NCBI RefSeq assembly: GCF_005048155.1
Contig: NZ_SUMB01000006.1
Location: 186,001-250,000 of the forward strand
Reading direction: 5' to 3'
Length of the DNA: 64,000 nt
Source of the DNA: Streptomyces piniterrae
GTDB lineage: Bacteria > Actinomycetota > Actinomycetes > Streptomycetales > Streptomycetaceae
The stretch's first letter is position 1. Every line of letters begins with the position of its first letter. Below are positions 7,218-15,910 of the stretch, piece by piece. Under the pieces are notes generated by a model, which was not told the origin of the DNA, made no database searches, and was given only the letters and a program-made list of their open reading frames with translations. The position numbers and the translations under genes were made by a program.

Positions 7218-8186
7218 GTGAGTGAATTCGCGGATCTCGCTCGACGCGCCCTGCGGGACGGCGGCTACTCCATGCGGGCTGCGGCCCGCGCGGTCAACTA
7301 CGACCTCGCGTACCTCTCCCGCGTCCTGAACGGGAAACAACGGCCCTCGGCCAAGTTGGCGAACGCGCTCGACGAACTCGTCGGGGCAGGCGGCGCGCTT
7401 TCCGGGGTCGTGATGAACCCCGACGACGCTTCTCGGGTCGCCCGTAGCGCCGCCGAACCGTCCCGCCTGGATGCGGGCACAGTGGACGCACTGGCGGATG
7501 TGCTTTCCGCATACCGGCGCCTAGACGACGTGGTCAAACCTGAGTCGGTTCTTCCAGCAACCCTCGCCCAGATGAACGAGATCACCCGCATGCTCAAGGA
7601 GGCCAGGGGGCCGCATCGCGATCAACTGGCCGAGGTGGCCTCGGAGTTCGTCCAATTCGGCGGCTGGATGCTGGCCCAGGTACGTGACGATGCCCAGGCT
7701 GTGCGGCTCCTGGGCGATGCGCTGGAGCTGGCCGACGAGATCGGAAACGGGACGCTCGCGGCACAGGCACTGAATTTCAAGGGGTACATCGCCCGCCAGC
7801 AGAGCCGTCCCCAGGGCATCGCCCGGTGGTTCACGGCGGCAGCGGACACTCCGGGCGCTCACCCCGCGCAACGGCTGGGCGACATCCTTCAGGCATCGGC
7901 CGGGTGGGCGGAAGTGGGCGAGACCGACCGCGCACTGCGCATGGTCGAGCAGGCAGAGCGACTGACGGACGAGGCTGCCCGCGTTCCCCCACCGGACACC
8001 GCCTACTGGCTGACACCGGAGTTCAACCGCCTGAACCTGGGCCTGGCCACCCTGGCGCTGAGGCGCTACGACCAGGCAGCCGACCACCTGTCAGCCGGGC
8101 TGGCGGGGCTGCCGGAGGATCTTCAGGGCGCTCCGTGGACCTGGGAGCATCGGGAAGCGCTGGAGAAGGCCAGAGAGGCGCGCTGA
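7218..8186 (+). CDS. XRE-family regulator with TPR-like C-terminal domain
   Basis: A 322-residue protein with an N-terminal lambda-repressor-type HTH at about residues 5-60 (MRAAARAVNYDLAYLSRVLNGKQRPS), with the recognition helix around LAYLSRVLNG. The long helical remainder (EFVQFGGWMLAQVRDDAQAV, ALELADEIGNGTLAAQALNFKG, ALATLALRRYDQAADHL) looks like TPR-type repeats. This layout is common in Streptomyces regulators sitting beside small partner genes. The GTG start follows AGGGG. It probably regulates the divergent four-gene operon at 6070-7062. The ligand or partner sensed by the helical domain is unknown. Confidence 0.85.
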   Translation: MSEFADLARRALRDGGYSMRAAARAVNYDLAYLSRVLNGKQRPSAKLANALDELVGAGGALSGVVMNPDDASRVARSAAEPSRLDAGTVDALADVLSAYRRLDDVVKPESVLPATLAQMNEITRMLKEARGPHRDQLAEVASEFVQFGGWMLAQVRDDAQAVRLLGDALELADEIGNGTLAAQALNFKGYIARQQSRPQGIARWFTAAADTPGAHPAQRLGDILQASAGWAEVGETDRALRMVEQAERLTDEAARVPPPDTAYWLTPEFNRLNLGLATLALRRYDQAADHLSAGLAGLPEDLQGAPWTWEHREALEKAREAR

Positions 8187-8308
8187 TCGAGGGCTCCCGT
8201 CGTTCGCCTCGGCTTTTCGATGCCGCCCTGGCTGCCCTGCCGTGAGGCCTCGACGGCCCCTCGCGTGTGCCCGATCCCTCGCCCCCGTACGGGTGTGACA
8301 CTGACCCC

Positions 8309-9733
8309 ATGAGGACTGCCTACACCGTGGAGACCGTGCGGGCCGCCGAGCGGGAGCTCATGGCCCGGTTGCCCGAGGGGACGCTGATGCGGCGGGCGGC
8401 GGCCGGACTGGCCGTCGCCTGCGGGGAGTTGCTGGGCCGGGTGTCCGGCGGCCGGGTGGCGCTGCTGGTGGGCAGCGGCGACAACGGCGGGGACGCCCTG
8501 TACGCGGGCGCCCGGCTGGCCCGCCGGGGGGCCGGGGTCGTCGCCGTACTGCTGTCGCCCGAGCGGGCGCACCAGGGCGGGCTGGCCGCGCTGCGGGCGG
8601 CCGGCGGGCGGGTGTCGGACGATCCGCCGCGGGATGTCGCCTGGGCCGATCTGGTCGTGGACGGCATCGTGGGGATCGGCGGCCGCGGCGGGCTGCGCCC
8701 CGAGGCCGCTCGGCTCCTCCATGCGGCACGGGAGTCGGCGCTGGTGGTGGCCGTCGATCTGCCGAGCGGCGTGGACGCGGACACCGGGGAGGTCGGCGGG
8801 GAGGCGGTACGGGCCGATGCGACGGTGACGTTCGGGGCGTACAAGCCGGGGCTGCTGATCGATCCGGCGCGGGAGCGGGCGGGCGCGCTGCGGCTGGTGG
8901 ACATCGGCCTCGCGCTGCCCGAGGAGGCCGAGGTGGAAGCGCTGCACCACGCGGACGTGGCGGAACTGCTGCCGCGCCCGGCGGCCGAGAGCGACAAGTA
9001 CCGGCGCGGGGTGGTGGGCGTGGTGGCCGGTTCCGCGCGCTATCCGGGTGCGGCGGTGCTGGCGGTGGCGGGCGCGCTGCGCGGCGGCGCGGGGGCCGTA
9101 CGGTATGTCGGTCCGGCCGCGGACGCGGTGCTCGCGCACTTCCCGGAGACGCTGGTGCACGCCGGGCCCCCGCACAAGGCGGGCCGGGTGCAGTCCTGGG
9201 TGATCGGGCCCGGCATCGGGGACGAGTCGGACGCGCTGGGCGAGGTGCTGGCCGCGGAGGTGCCGGTGCTCGTGGACGCCGACGGGCTGCGCTTCCTGAC
9301 GCCGCAACAGGTACGGTCGCGGACCGCCGCCACCCTGCTGACGCCGCACGCGGGCGAGGCCGCCGCGCTGCTCAGTCACGGTCGGGAGGAGATCGAGGCG
9401 GCCCGGCTGCGGTCCGTACGGGAGCTGGCCGCGCGCTACGGGGCCACGGTCCTGCTGAAGGGCTCGACGACGCTGGTGGCGGACGCCACCGGGCCGGTAC
9501 GGGTCAACCCCACCGGGACCGGCTGGCTGGCGACGGCCGGCAGCGGCGATGTGCTCTCGGGGGTGACGGGCTCGCTGCTCGCCGCCGGGCTGCCGGCCCG
9601 TGACGCCGCGTCCGTCGGCGCGTATCTGCACGGCCTGGCGGCTCGGCGCGCGGCCGGGTCACCGGGGGCGCCGATCCTGGCGTCGGAGGTGGCGGAGCAC
9701 CTGGGGGCGGCGTGGCGGGACGTGGTGGCGTGA
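8309..9733 (+). CDS. nnr: Bifunctional NAD(P)H-hydrate repair enzyme (epimerase/dehydratase)
   Basis: Repairs hydrated NADH and NADPH: the YjeF-N half epimerises the R and S hydrates, and the ribokinase-like half dehydrates the S form at nucleotide expense. In the 474-residue product, the epimerase part covers about residues 1-210 (LLVGSGDNGGDAL at 53-65, VVAVDLPSGVDADTG). The dehydratase part follows (SDKYRRGVVGVVAGS, VIGPGIGDE, LLTPHAGEAAALL, and GWLATAGSGDVLSG near 405-420). ATG at 8309 is the first codon that fits the family. The gene resumes the conserved backbone after the inserted module. Confidence 0.94.
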   Translation: MRTAYTVETVRAAERELMARLPEGTLMRRAAAGLAVACGELLGRVSGGRVALLVGSGDNGGDALYAGARLARRGAGVVAVLLSPERAHQGGLAALRAAGGRVSDDPPRDVAWADLVVDGIVGIGGRGGLRPEAARLLHAARESALVVAVDLPSGVDADTGEVGGEAVRADATVTFGAYKPGLLIDPARERAGALRLVDIGLALPEEAEVEALHHADVAELLPRPAAESDKYRRGVVGVVAGSARYPGAAVLAVAGALRGGAGAVRYVGPAADAVLAHFPETLVHAGPPHKAGRVQSWVIGPGIGDESDALGEVLAAEVPVLVDADGLRFLTPQQVRSRTAATLLTPHAGEAAALLSHGREEIEAARLRSVRELAARYGATVLLKGSTTLVADATGPVRVNPTGTGWLATAGSGDVLSGVTGSLLAAGLPARDAASVGAYLHGLAARRAAGSPGAPILASEVAEHLGAAWRDVVA

Positions 9734-10137
9734 CGGGGGCGGGGCGAGGGGTCCGGGCGGGGGAGGGCCGGGGGAGGTTACGGGGGCATGTCAGGGGGGC
9801 GCGCCCCTTGCGGTCCTCAACGGCCTAACGGGCCCTGGGCTTCCCGGCGTTGCGCACCGTTGTTGCCGAGCCCGGGGGGCGCGCCCGTCGTCACGTCGCT
9901 CGCCATGTTGCCGGTTGCGTCGCACGCCACCTCGCTCGCCGCACCGCTCGCCATGCCGGCCGTCATGCCGACCGCCAGGCCGACCGTCACGTTCATCGTC
10001 GCGGGCCGCCATCGGCAGCCGTCAACGGCACCCGTCCCCCACGCCGTTACGCCCAGTGGGGGAACGGCGCGCGGCACCAGGGCGAAAAACGCGTCCGCAC
10101 GGCGGGGTGAGTGGGCGGTCACGGCATGGGTGACGGT
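9734..10137. other. 404-base stretch without a convincing gene
   Basis: Between nnr and the L,D-transpeptidase. The plus-strand open frames here lack ribosome sites and have random composition. On the minus strand 9817-9996 could encode 59 residues with a repetitive, Ala/Gly/Met/Ser-rich start (VGMTAGMASGAASEV), arising from tandem copies of an imperfect GGCATGGCGAGC-like unit. It has no ribosome site, so I treat it as low-complexity DNA rather than a gene. Confidence 0.4.
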
Positions 10138-10863
10138 ATGAACCGCACCTTCCCGGCGCTGCTGATCGGCGTCGTCTCGCTGCTCACGCTCGCCGGCGTG
10201 CCCGCGGCGGCCACCGCGCGGCCGGCCGGCCAGGACGCGGTCGCCGGGCCCGGGGCGCGGCGCGGGCACCAGCCGCCGACGTGCAGCCAGGCCGCCGGCC
10301 CCTACCAGCGGCAGGCCGAGCTCTATCTGCGGCGGCCGGTGGACGGCCGGCAGTCGCTCGGGGACTGCCAGGCCATCCGCACGTTCCAGCAGGCCCAGCA
10401 CATCGCGCCGGCGACCGGCTTCGCGGGACCGGTCACCGGTGCCGTGCTGCGGCTGATGGCGGCCCAGCAGGACCCGAACAAGGACGGCCACTGCCCCAAC
10501 GGTCCCGAGCGGGTCGCCTGTGTCGATCTGTCGCGGCAGCTCATGTGGGTGCAGCAGGGCGGGAAGGTGATCTTCCGCCCGGTGGCGATCCGTTCCGGCC
10601 AGCGGACGATGGAGACCCGCACCGGCACATACCGCATCTACCACCGGCACCGGGACCACACCTCGTCGCTCTACCGGACGCCGATGCCGTTCGCCCAGTT
10701 CTTCGACCGTGGCCAGGCGCTGCACGGCGTCTACGGGAGCCTGTACGCACCGCCCGGCTCGCACGGTTGCGTCAATGTGAAACGGACGGACGCGCAGAAG
10801 CTGTGGAATGTGCTGAGGAAGGGCGACATCGTCCATATCTGGGGACGCAAGACCGGCGTGTGA
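10138..10863 (+). CDS. Secreted L,D-transpeptidase with peptidoglycan-binding domain
   Basis: A 241-residue exported protein predicted to form or anchor 3-3 peptidoglycan cross-links. An N-terminal signal peptide (FPALLIGVVSLLTLAGVPAAATA) is followed by a helical peptidoglycan-binding-1 module at about 50-110. The YkuD catalytic domain starts near 127 (CVDLSRQLMWVQQGGKVIF). The active-site motif is complete: His196 in ALHGVYGS and SHGCVN with the nucleophile Cys211. The ATG at 10138 puts the signal peptide at the very N-terminus; upstream in-frame ATGs at 10111 and 10126 would add unlikely residues. It sits just upstream of alr, another peptidoglycan gene. Confidence 0.9.
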   Translation: MNRTFPALLIGVVSLLTLAGVPAAATARPAGQDAVAGPGARRGHQPPTCSQAAGPYQRQAELYLRRPVDGRQSLGDCQAIRTFQQAQHIAPATGFAGPVTGAVLRLMAAQQDPNKDGHCPNGPERVACVDLSRQLMWVQQGGKVIFRPVAIRSGQRTMETRTGTYRIYHRHRDHTSSLYRTPMPFAQFFDRGQALHGVYGSLYAPPGSHGCVNVKRTDAQKLWNVLRKGDIVHIWGRKTGV

Positions 10864-10943
10864 GGCCCCCGGTCCGTGAGCGGCAGGTGCGCCACCGCCC
10901 GTCCCCCCGGGGTGTCGCGACGCCGCCTGAGACACTGAGGGGG

Positions 10944-12152
10944 ATGAACGAGACAGCGAAGCGCGCCCATGCCGCCATTGACCTCGCCGCCGTGCGGGCC
11001 AATGTGCGTGCGCTGCGGGCCCGCGCACCCCGGGCAGAGCTGATGGCCGTGGTCAAGTCCGACGGCTACGGACACGGTGCGGTGCGCTGCGGGCGCGCCG
11101 CCCGCGAGGCCGGCGCGAGCTGGCTGGGCACGGCGCTTCCCGAGGAGGCGTTCGCGCTGCGCGAGGCCGGCGACACCGGCCGGTTGATGTGCTGGCTGTG
11201 GACGCCCGGCGGGCCCTGGCACCGGGCGATCGAGCTGGACATCGACGTGTCGGTGAGCGGGCTGTGGTCGCTGCACGAAGTGACCGCGGCGGCGCGCGGA
11301 TTCGGCCGCGCCGCCCGCGTCCAGCTCAAGGTCGACACCGGTCTCGGACGCAACGGCTGCCAGCCCGCCCACTGGCCGGAACTGATCGCCGCCGCCGCGG
11401 CCGCCGAGGCCGAGGGCACGATCAGGGTCACCGGCGTCTGGTCGCACTTCGCTTGCGCCGACGAGCCGGGCCACCCCTCCATCGCCGCCCAGCTGGCCGC
11501 CTTCGAGGACGCGCTGGCCCTCTCCGAGGCGGCCGGGCTCCGCCCCGAGGTGCGGCATATCGCCAACACGCCGGCGCTGCTCACCCTCCCCGAAGCCCAT
11601 TACGACCTGGTGCGCGCGGGCATCGGCATCTACGGCATCTCACCGGCCCCCGAGGTCGGCACCTCCCAGGAGCTCGGGCTGCGGCCCGCGATGACGCTGG
11701 AAGCCTCGCTGGCGTCCGTCAAACGCGTCCCGGGCGGCCACGGCGTGTCCTACGGGCACACCTACAGCACGCCCGGCGACACCTCCCTCGCGCTGGTCCC
11801 GCTCGGCTACGCCGATGGCATCCCCCGGCACGCCTCCGGCAACGGCCCGGTGCTGGTCGCCGGCAAGTGGCGGACGATCGCCGGCCGGGTCGCGATGGAC
11901 CAGTTCGTGGTCGATCTCGGCGGGGACACCGCCCATGCGGGTGATCCGGCGGTGCTTTTCGGCCCCGGCGACCGCGGCGAGCCGACCGCCGAGGACTGGG
12001 CCAGGGCGGCTGGAACCATCGGGTACGAAATCGTCACACGGATCGGAACGCGGGTGCCCCGCGTCTATGTGGACAGTGAAATGGAGAATCACCAGGCCGA
12101 CGGGGCCGACGGGGACGGGGACACGGCGCTCACGGGGGTACCGCATGACTGA
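10944..12152 (+). CDS. alr: Alanine racemase
   Basis: PLP enzyme that converts L-alanine to D-alanine for peptidoglycan stem peptides. The 402-residue protein has the PLP lysine in AVVKSDGYGHG (Lys38). An N-terminal TIM barrel includes LKVDTGLGRNG and GVWSHFACAD, and the C-terminal beta domain carries the second catalytic tyrosine near GVSYGHTYST. It also shows the family MDQFVVDLG strand. ATG at 10944 lies directly behind GAGGGGG. The C-terminus runs about 20 acidic residues (NHQADGADGDGD) past the usual end and overlaps the next gene by 8 bases, suggesting cotranslation. Confidence 0.96.
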   Translation: MNETAKRAHAAIDLAAVRANVRALRARAPRAELMAVVKSDGYGHGAVRCGRAAREAGASWLGTALPEEAFALREAGDTGRLMCWLWTPGGPWHRAIELDIDVSVSGLWSLHEVTAAARGFGRAARVQLKVDTGLGRNGCQPAHWPELIAAAAAAEAEGTIRVTGVWSHFACADEPGHPSIAAQLAAFEDALALSEAAGLRPEVRHIANTPALLTLPEAHYDLVRAGIGIYGISPAPEVGTSQELGLRPAMTLEASLASVKRVPGGHGVSYGHTYSTPGDTSLALVPLGYADGIPRHASGNGPVLVAGKWRTIAGRVAMDQFVVDLGGDTAHAGDPAVLFGPGDRGEPTAEDWARAAGTIGYEIVTRIGTRVPRVYVDSEMENHQADGADGDGDTALTGVPHD

Positions 12153-13437
12153 GGGGCAGGAGGCCGCCGCGAAGGCGGTGGAGGCGGCGGCCGACGCGGC
12201 CGGCAACTGGGCCAGGGCCGGCCGGCACGCCGGCATCGCGGGCGCCGCGATCGGCGTGGTCGCGGCCGGCGCGGCCGCCGGTGTGGCGATCGAGCGGCTG
12301 ACGGTCGGCCGCGGCATGCGCCGCAAGGCGCGCCTGGCGCTGGACGCGGCGGGCCCGTACGGCACGCTGCGCGGCACTCCGGGCTCGGCGATCGCGGAGG
12401 ACGGCACCGAGCTCTACTACGAGGTGGACGAGCCCGGCGAGCTGCCGGGCAAGGCGGAGAAGGGCGAGCGGGCCAAGGGAAGCAAGGCCGACCGGGCCGC
12501 CCGCGCCGTCCAGGAGGCCCAGGGCGGCTTCCGCAAGCGGCTGCTGGCGGTGCTCGGGCGGCGGGCCACCGCCCCCACGGTCGTCTTCAGCCACGGCTAC
12601 TGCCTCAGTCAGGACTCCTGGCACTTCCAGCGCGCGGCGCTGCGCGGCGCGGTGCGCACCGTCCACTGGGACCAGCGCAGCCACGGCCGGTCGGCGCGCG
12701 GCCACGGCCAGATCGACGGCACCGAACCGGTCACCATCGATCTGCTGGGCCGGGATCTGAAGGCGGTGCTGGACGCCGCCGTCCCCGAGGGCCCGATCGT
12801 GCTGGTCGGGCACTCCATGGGCGGGATGACGGTGATGGCGCTGGCCGACCAGTTCCCCGAATTCGTCGCGGATCGGGTGGTCGGCGTGGCGCTGATCGGT
12901 ACCTCGGCGGGCCGGCTGAGCGAGGTCGCGTTCGGGCTGCCGTCGCTGGGCGTGAAGGCGTTCCACCGCCTGGCGCCGGGCGTGCTGAAGGCGCTCGGCG
13001 CGCAGAGCGAGATCGTCGAACGCGGCCGCCGGGCCACCGCCGACCTGTTCGCGGGGATCATCAAGCGGTACTCGTTCGGGACGCCCAAGGACGTGGACCC
13101 GGGCATCGCGCGGTTCGCCGAGCGGCTGATCGAGGCGACCCCGATCGATGTGGTCGCCGAGTTCTATCCGGCGTTCGCGGTGCATGACAAAACCGACGCG
13201 CTGGTGGCGTACGACAATGTGCCGGCGCTGGTCCTGGCGGGCGAGAAGGACCTGATCACCCCCGCCGACCACAGCCAGACGATCGCCGAGCTGCTGCCCA
13301 ACGCGGAGCTCGTCTGCGCCCCCGGCGCCGGCCATCTGGTGATGCTGGAGCGGCGCGAACTGGTCAATGAGCAGCTGGTGTCGCTGGTGGAACGGGCGAG
13401 CGCGACGGCGCGCAGTTCCCGGCCGGCCCGCGCCTGA
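12145..13437 (+). CDS. Membrane-anchored alpha/beta hydrolase
   Basis: A 430-residue alpha/beta-hydrolase fold protein of unknown substrate. One hydrophobic segment near residues 31-52 (GIAGAAIGVVAAGAAAG) probably anchors it. A basic/acidic linker of about 40 residues precedes the fold. Catalytic features: the oxyanion HGYCLSQDSWHFQ region, nucleophile elbow GHSMGGM with Ser224, an Asp in the LAGEKDLITP loop, and His in APGAGHLVMLE. It overlaps alr and is followed by tsaE, an order I know as conserved in Streptomyces. The position suggests a housekeeping role, but the reaction cannot be inferred. Confidence 0.88.
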   Translation: MTEGQEAAAKAVEAAADAAGNWARAGRHAGIAGAAIGVVAAGAAAGVAIERLTVGRGMRRKARLALDAAGPYGTLRGTPGSAIAEDGTELYYEVDEPGELPGKAEKGERAKGSKADRAARAVQEAQGGFRKRLLAVLGRRATAPTVVFSHGYCLSQDSWHFQRAALRGAVRTVHWDQRSHGRSARGHGQIDGTEPVTIDLLGRDLKAVLDAAVPEGPIVLVGHSMGGMTVMALADQFPEFVADRVVGVALIGTSAGRLSEVAFGLPSLGVKAFHRLAPGVLKALGAQSEIVERGRRATADLFAGIIKRYSFGTPKDVDPGIARFAERLIEATPIDVVAEFYPAFAVHDKTDALVAYDNVPALVLAGEKDLITPADHSQTIAELLPNAELVCAPGAGHLVMLERRELVNEQLVSLVERASATARSSRPARA

Positions 13438-13472
13438 GACGCAGGGCCGGGCCGGGCCGTACCATTTGCGGC

Positions 13473-14033
13473 ATGAGCACCACCGCCGCGACCGCCCAGG
13501 TGACCATCAAGACTCCCGACCAGATGCAGGAGTTGGGCCGCAGACTGGCCTCCCTGCTGCGCCCCGGCGATCTGGTGCTGCTCACCGGTGAGCTGGGCGC
13601 GGGCAAGACGACGCTGGCCCGGGGCCTGGGCGAGGGCCTGGGCGTGCGCGGCGCCGTCACCTCACCGACCTTCGTCATCGCCCGGGTGCACCCCTCCCTG
13701 ACGGGCGGCCCCGCGCTGGTGCACGTCGACGCGTACCGCCTCGGCGGCGGCCTCGACGAGATGGAGGACCTGGACCTCGACGTCTCGCTGCCGGAGTCGG
13801 TGGTCGTCGTGGAGTGGGGCGACGGCAAGGTCGAGGAGCTGTCCGAGGACCGGCTGCATGTCGTCATCGGCCGCGCCGTGGGCGCCGATGCGCCGGCCGG
13901 CGCGGACGGCGTCCTGGCGGGCGGCCCGGAGGGCGGGCTGGAGCGCGGCCCGGACGACGTACGCGAGGTCATGGTGCTCGGCCGCGGCCCGCGCTGGGCG
14001 GACGCCGGACTGCCGGCGCTCGCCGCCCGCTGA
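13473..14033 (+). CDS. tsaE: tRNA t6A modification ATPase TsaE
   Basis: P-loop ATPase that stimulates turnover of the TsaB-TsaD threonylcarbamoyl transferase forming t6A37 in ANN-decoding tRNAs. The 186-residue product has Walker A GELGAGKTT at about 39-47, the GAVTSPTFVI motif, HVDAYRL, and VVVEWGDG. The C-terminus is extended by a Gly/Ala/Asp-rich stretch compared with the ~155-residue core. The other components tsaB and tsaD follow within 3.5 kb; tsaC is not in this window. Confidence 0.94.
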   Translation: MSTTAATAQVTIKTPDQMQELGRRLASLLRPGDLVLLTGELGAGKTTLARGLGEGLGVRGAVTSPTFVIARVHPSLTGGPALVHVDAYRLGGGLDEMEDLDLDVSLPESVVVVEWGDGKVEELSEDRLHVVIGRAVGADAPAGADGVLAGGPEGGLERGPDDVREVMVLGRGPRWADAGLPALAAR

Positions 14034-14185
14034 CCACCCGGCTCTCGCGATCGACCGACCACACGGACGGGCCCCGGTGCCCGCCGGTGGCTTCCGCACG
14101 TCCGGATCCGGCCGCCCGTCGCCCGTCCTCGTCCCGGCGGCCCCCTCGTCGGCCCCTCGCCCCGTAGTTTCCGACAAGGCGTCGG

Positions 14186-14258
14186 TATGATGTTGCGTGC
14201 GCGGCACCGGGCGTGGTCACATGGGTGCAGAGACCCCGGTTAGGTCAGCCTAACTTCT
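14186..14258 (+). promoter_or_regulatory. Candidate promoter with an iron box (IdeR/DmdR-type)
   Basis: TATGAT at 14186-14191 is a good -10, though its -35 is weak. At 14240-14258 the sequence TTAGGTCAGCCTAACTTCT contains a perfect inverted repeat (GTTAGG-TCAG-CCTAAC, 14239-14254). It matches 15 of 19 positions of the IdeR consensus TWAGGTWAGSCTWACCTWA as I count it. DtxR-family repressors bind such sites when iron is plentiful. The box is 32 bases before the small ORF at 14290, so that ORF would be expressed on iron limitation. Binding is inferred. Confidence 0.5.
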
Positions 14259-14289
14259 GTCGCGTGCCCCAGGAGCCCGGGAGGCGTCC

Positions 14290-14511
14290 ATGTCGGCCCA
14301 CCAGCCTGTTGCCCATGCGGCTCGGCGCGCCGAGCGGGACGCGCGCGAACAGCCGACCATGAACGAACTGCTCGCCGCGTGCGCCGCGGCCAGCGCCGTC
14401 TCCACGCCCCCCGACGCCCCCGAGGAAGCCCGCGCCGCCAGGCCTGGCGCGCCCGCGGACGGGACCGGAGCGGGCGCCGCCCCGTCCACCGAGGGGCGCG
14501 ACGCCGCGTAG
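14290..14511 (+). CDS. Small hypothetical protein behind an iron box
   Basis: A 73-residue protein whose first half is a charged helix (HAARRAERDAREQPTMNELLAACAAAS) and whose second half is Ala/Pro/Gly-rich and probably disordered. ATG at 14290 follows GGGAGG at a normal distance. It has one Cys and no signal peptide or metal motif. Its interest lies in the iron-box-like palindrome just upstream. The ORF is convergent with the YkuD-like gene at 14549. I do not recognise a family; a later in-frame ATG before NELLAACA could be an alternative start. Confidence 0.55.
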   Translation: MSAHQPVAHAARRAERDAREQPTMNELLAACAAASAVSTPPDAPEEARAARPGAPADGTGAGAAPSTEGRDAA

Positions 14512-14548
14512 CCCGTAGGGGCGAATGTGTTCTGCGGCCGGGGCCCGG

Positions 14549-15112
14549 TCAGGAAACGACGACGACCTTCGAGCCGCGCAGCGCGAACTCCCACATCGCC
14601 TTGCCGTCGTCCCGAGACTCACGGATACCGCCGGTCCGCTTCGACGGGTCCGGCTTCGGCATCGAGCCGTCGACCGCCGCGCTGAAGCCGATCACCGCGC
14701 CGTCGACGCTCGCGAACCGCACCACATGCTCGATCGCGATGCCGTCGGAGCCGGTGATGCTCACCGAACGCGAGGTGACCGCGTACGACCCCGCCGGCGG
14801 GCTGACGGTGCTCGGCGCGACCTGGAACGTACGGATCGCGTTGCCGTCGGCGCCGACCAGCCAGACCCGCTTCGCACCCAGGGCGTAGACCACCCGCCGG
14901 CCCTCGCCGGACCCCGTGGGGACCGCGACGGGGCGGGGCCGGTCCTTCTCGCGCCCGGGGTTCTTGGGCGCTGTGCTGCCGTGACTGCCGTCCTTGCGGG
15001 CCGGGGCGAGGGTGTCCGGCGCGGACGCCGAGGCCTGGTAGCCGAGCACGCCGACCGCGACCAGGGCGGCCGCGGTGAGAGCGGTGACGATCGTGCTGCT
15101 CTTAGCGGGCAC
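14549..15112 (-). CDS. Exported YkuD-like protein without the catalytic cysteine
   Basis: A 187-residue protein. GTG at 15112 (GGAAAGGTGG upstream) starts an uncleaved or cleaved signal segment (TIVTALTAAALVAVGVLGY), then a Lys/Pro-rich linker. A domain beginning RVWLVGADGNAIRTFQV and continuing PPAGSYAVTS and GIAIEHVVRFA follows the beta-strand order of L,D-transpeptidase (YkuD) domains. Where SHGC should stand it reads TGGIRESRDDG, with no Cys or His. So it is probably a non-catalytic wall-binding or regulatory protein. It is divergent from tsaB, about 140 bases apart. The fold assignment is from strand pattern only. Confidence 0.7.
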   Translation of the reverse strand: MPAKSSTIVTALTAAALVAVGVLGYQASASAPDTLAPARKDGSHGSTAPKNPGREKDRPRPVAVPTGSGEGRRVVYALGAKRVWLVGADGNAIRTFQVAPSTVSPPAGSYAVTSRSVSITGSDGIAIEHVVRFASVDGAVIGFSAAVDGSMPKPDPSKRTGGIRESRDDGKAMWEFALRGSKVVVVS

Positions 15113-15250
15113 CGCTGTGCCACCTTTCCGTACGCTCCCCGGCCGCCGGCGGGAGGACCGTGTCCCGGCCGCCCGGCCGCCTGACTGCTTGGTATAGGGG
15201 GACGGTAGCACCGGAACGGGGACCACCCGCGGCGCCGTAGGCTTAAGGGC

Positions 15251-15910
15251 GTGCTGCTGCTAGCTCTTGACACCGCCACCCCCGCCGTCACCGTCGCGCT
15301 CCATGACGGATCCCGCGTCCTCGCCGAGTCCCGCGAGGTGGATGCGCGCCGGCACGGCGAGCTGCTGCTGCCCGCCGTCGACCGGGTGCTGGCCGAGGCC
15401 GGCCGGAAGCTCGACGCGGTCACCGGCATCGTCGTAGGCGTCGGCCCCGGCCCGTACACCGGACTGCGGGTCGGGCTGGTCACCGCCGCGACCTTCGGCG
15501 CCGTGCTGGACGTGCCCGTCCACGGCCTGTGTTCACTGGACGGCATCGCGTACGCCGCCGGCCTGGACGAGCCCTTCGTGGTGGCGACGGACGCGCGCCG
15601 CAAGGAGGTCTACTGGGCCCGCTACGCGAACGCCCGCACCCGCCTGACCGAGCCCGCCGTCGACCGGGCCGCGGACATCGCCGACGAGGTGGCCGGGACC
15701 CCGGCCGTGGGCGCCGGCGCGCTGCTCTACGACTCCGTCTTCACCGGCGTACGGCGCGCGGGGCCCGAGCACCAGTCCGCGGCCGCCCTCGCCTCGCTGG
15801 CCGCCGAGAAGCTCGCGGCCGGCGAGGAGTTCCTGCCCGACCGGCCGCTGTACCTGCGCCGCCCGGACGCACAGGTCCCGGCCAACTACAAGGTGGTCAC
15901 CCCCAAGTGA
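15251..15910 (+). CDS. tsaB: tRNA t6A complex scaffold subunit TsaB
   Basis: Partner of TsaD in the threonylcarbamoyl transferase complex; an ASKHA-fold protein that does not itself catalyse. The 219-residue protein has the N-terminal ALDTATPAVTVAL strand-turn, the GVGPGPYTGLRVGL loop, and LCSLDGIAYAA. GTG at 15251 fits the family's start. It overlaps rimI by the GTGA junction and forms the first gene of tsaB-rimI-tsaD, transcribed divergently from the YkuD-like gene. Confidence 0.93.
   Translation: MLLLALDTATPAVTVALHDGSRVLAESREVDARRHGELLLPAVDRVLAEAGRKLDAVTGIVVGVGPGPYTGLRVGLVTAATFGAVLDVPVHGLCSLDGIAYAAGLDEPFVVATDARRKEVYWARYANARTRLTEPAVDRAADIADEVAGTPAVGAGALLYDSVFTGVRRAGPEHQSAAALASLAAEKLAAGEEFLPDRPLYLRRPDAQVPANYKVVTPK

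Noticed and set aside
9788..10141. 117-residue plus-strand frame between nnr and the L,D-transpeptidase
   Set aside because: Pro/Ala/Arg-rich random composition, no ribosome site, overlaps the transpeptidase start.
12145..13437. alr/hydrolase overlap as a fusion protein
   Set aside because: The 8-base overlap is in different frames and both genes have normal domain ends.
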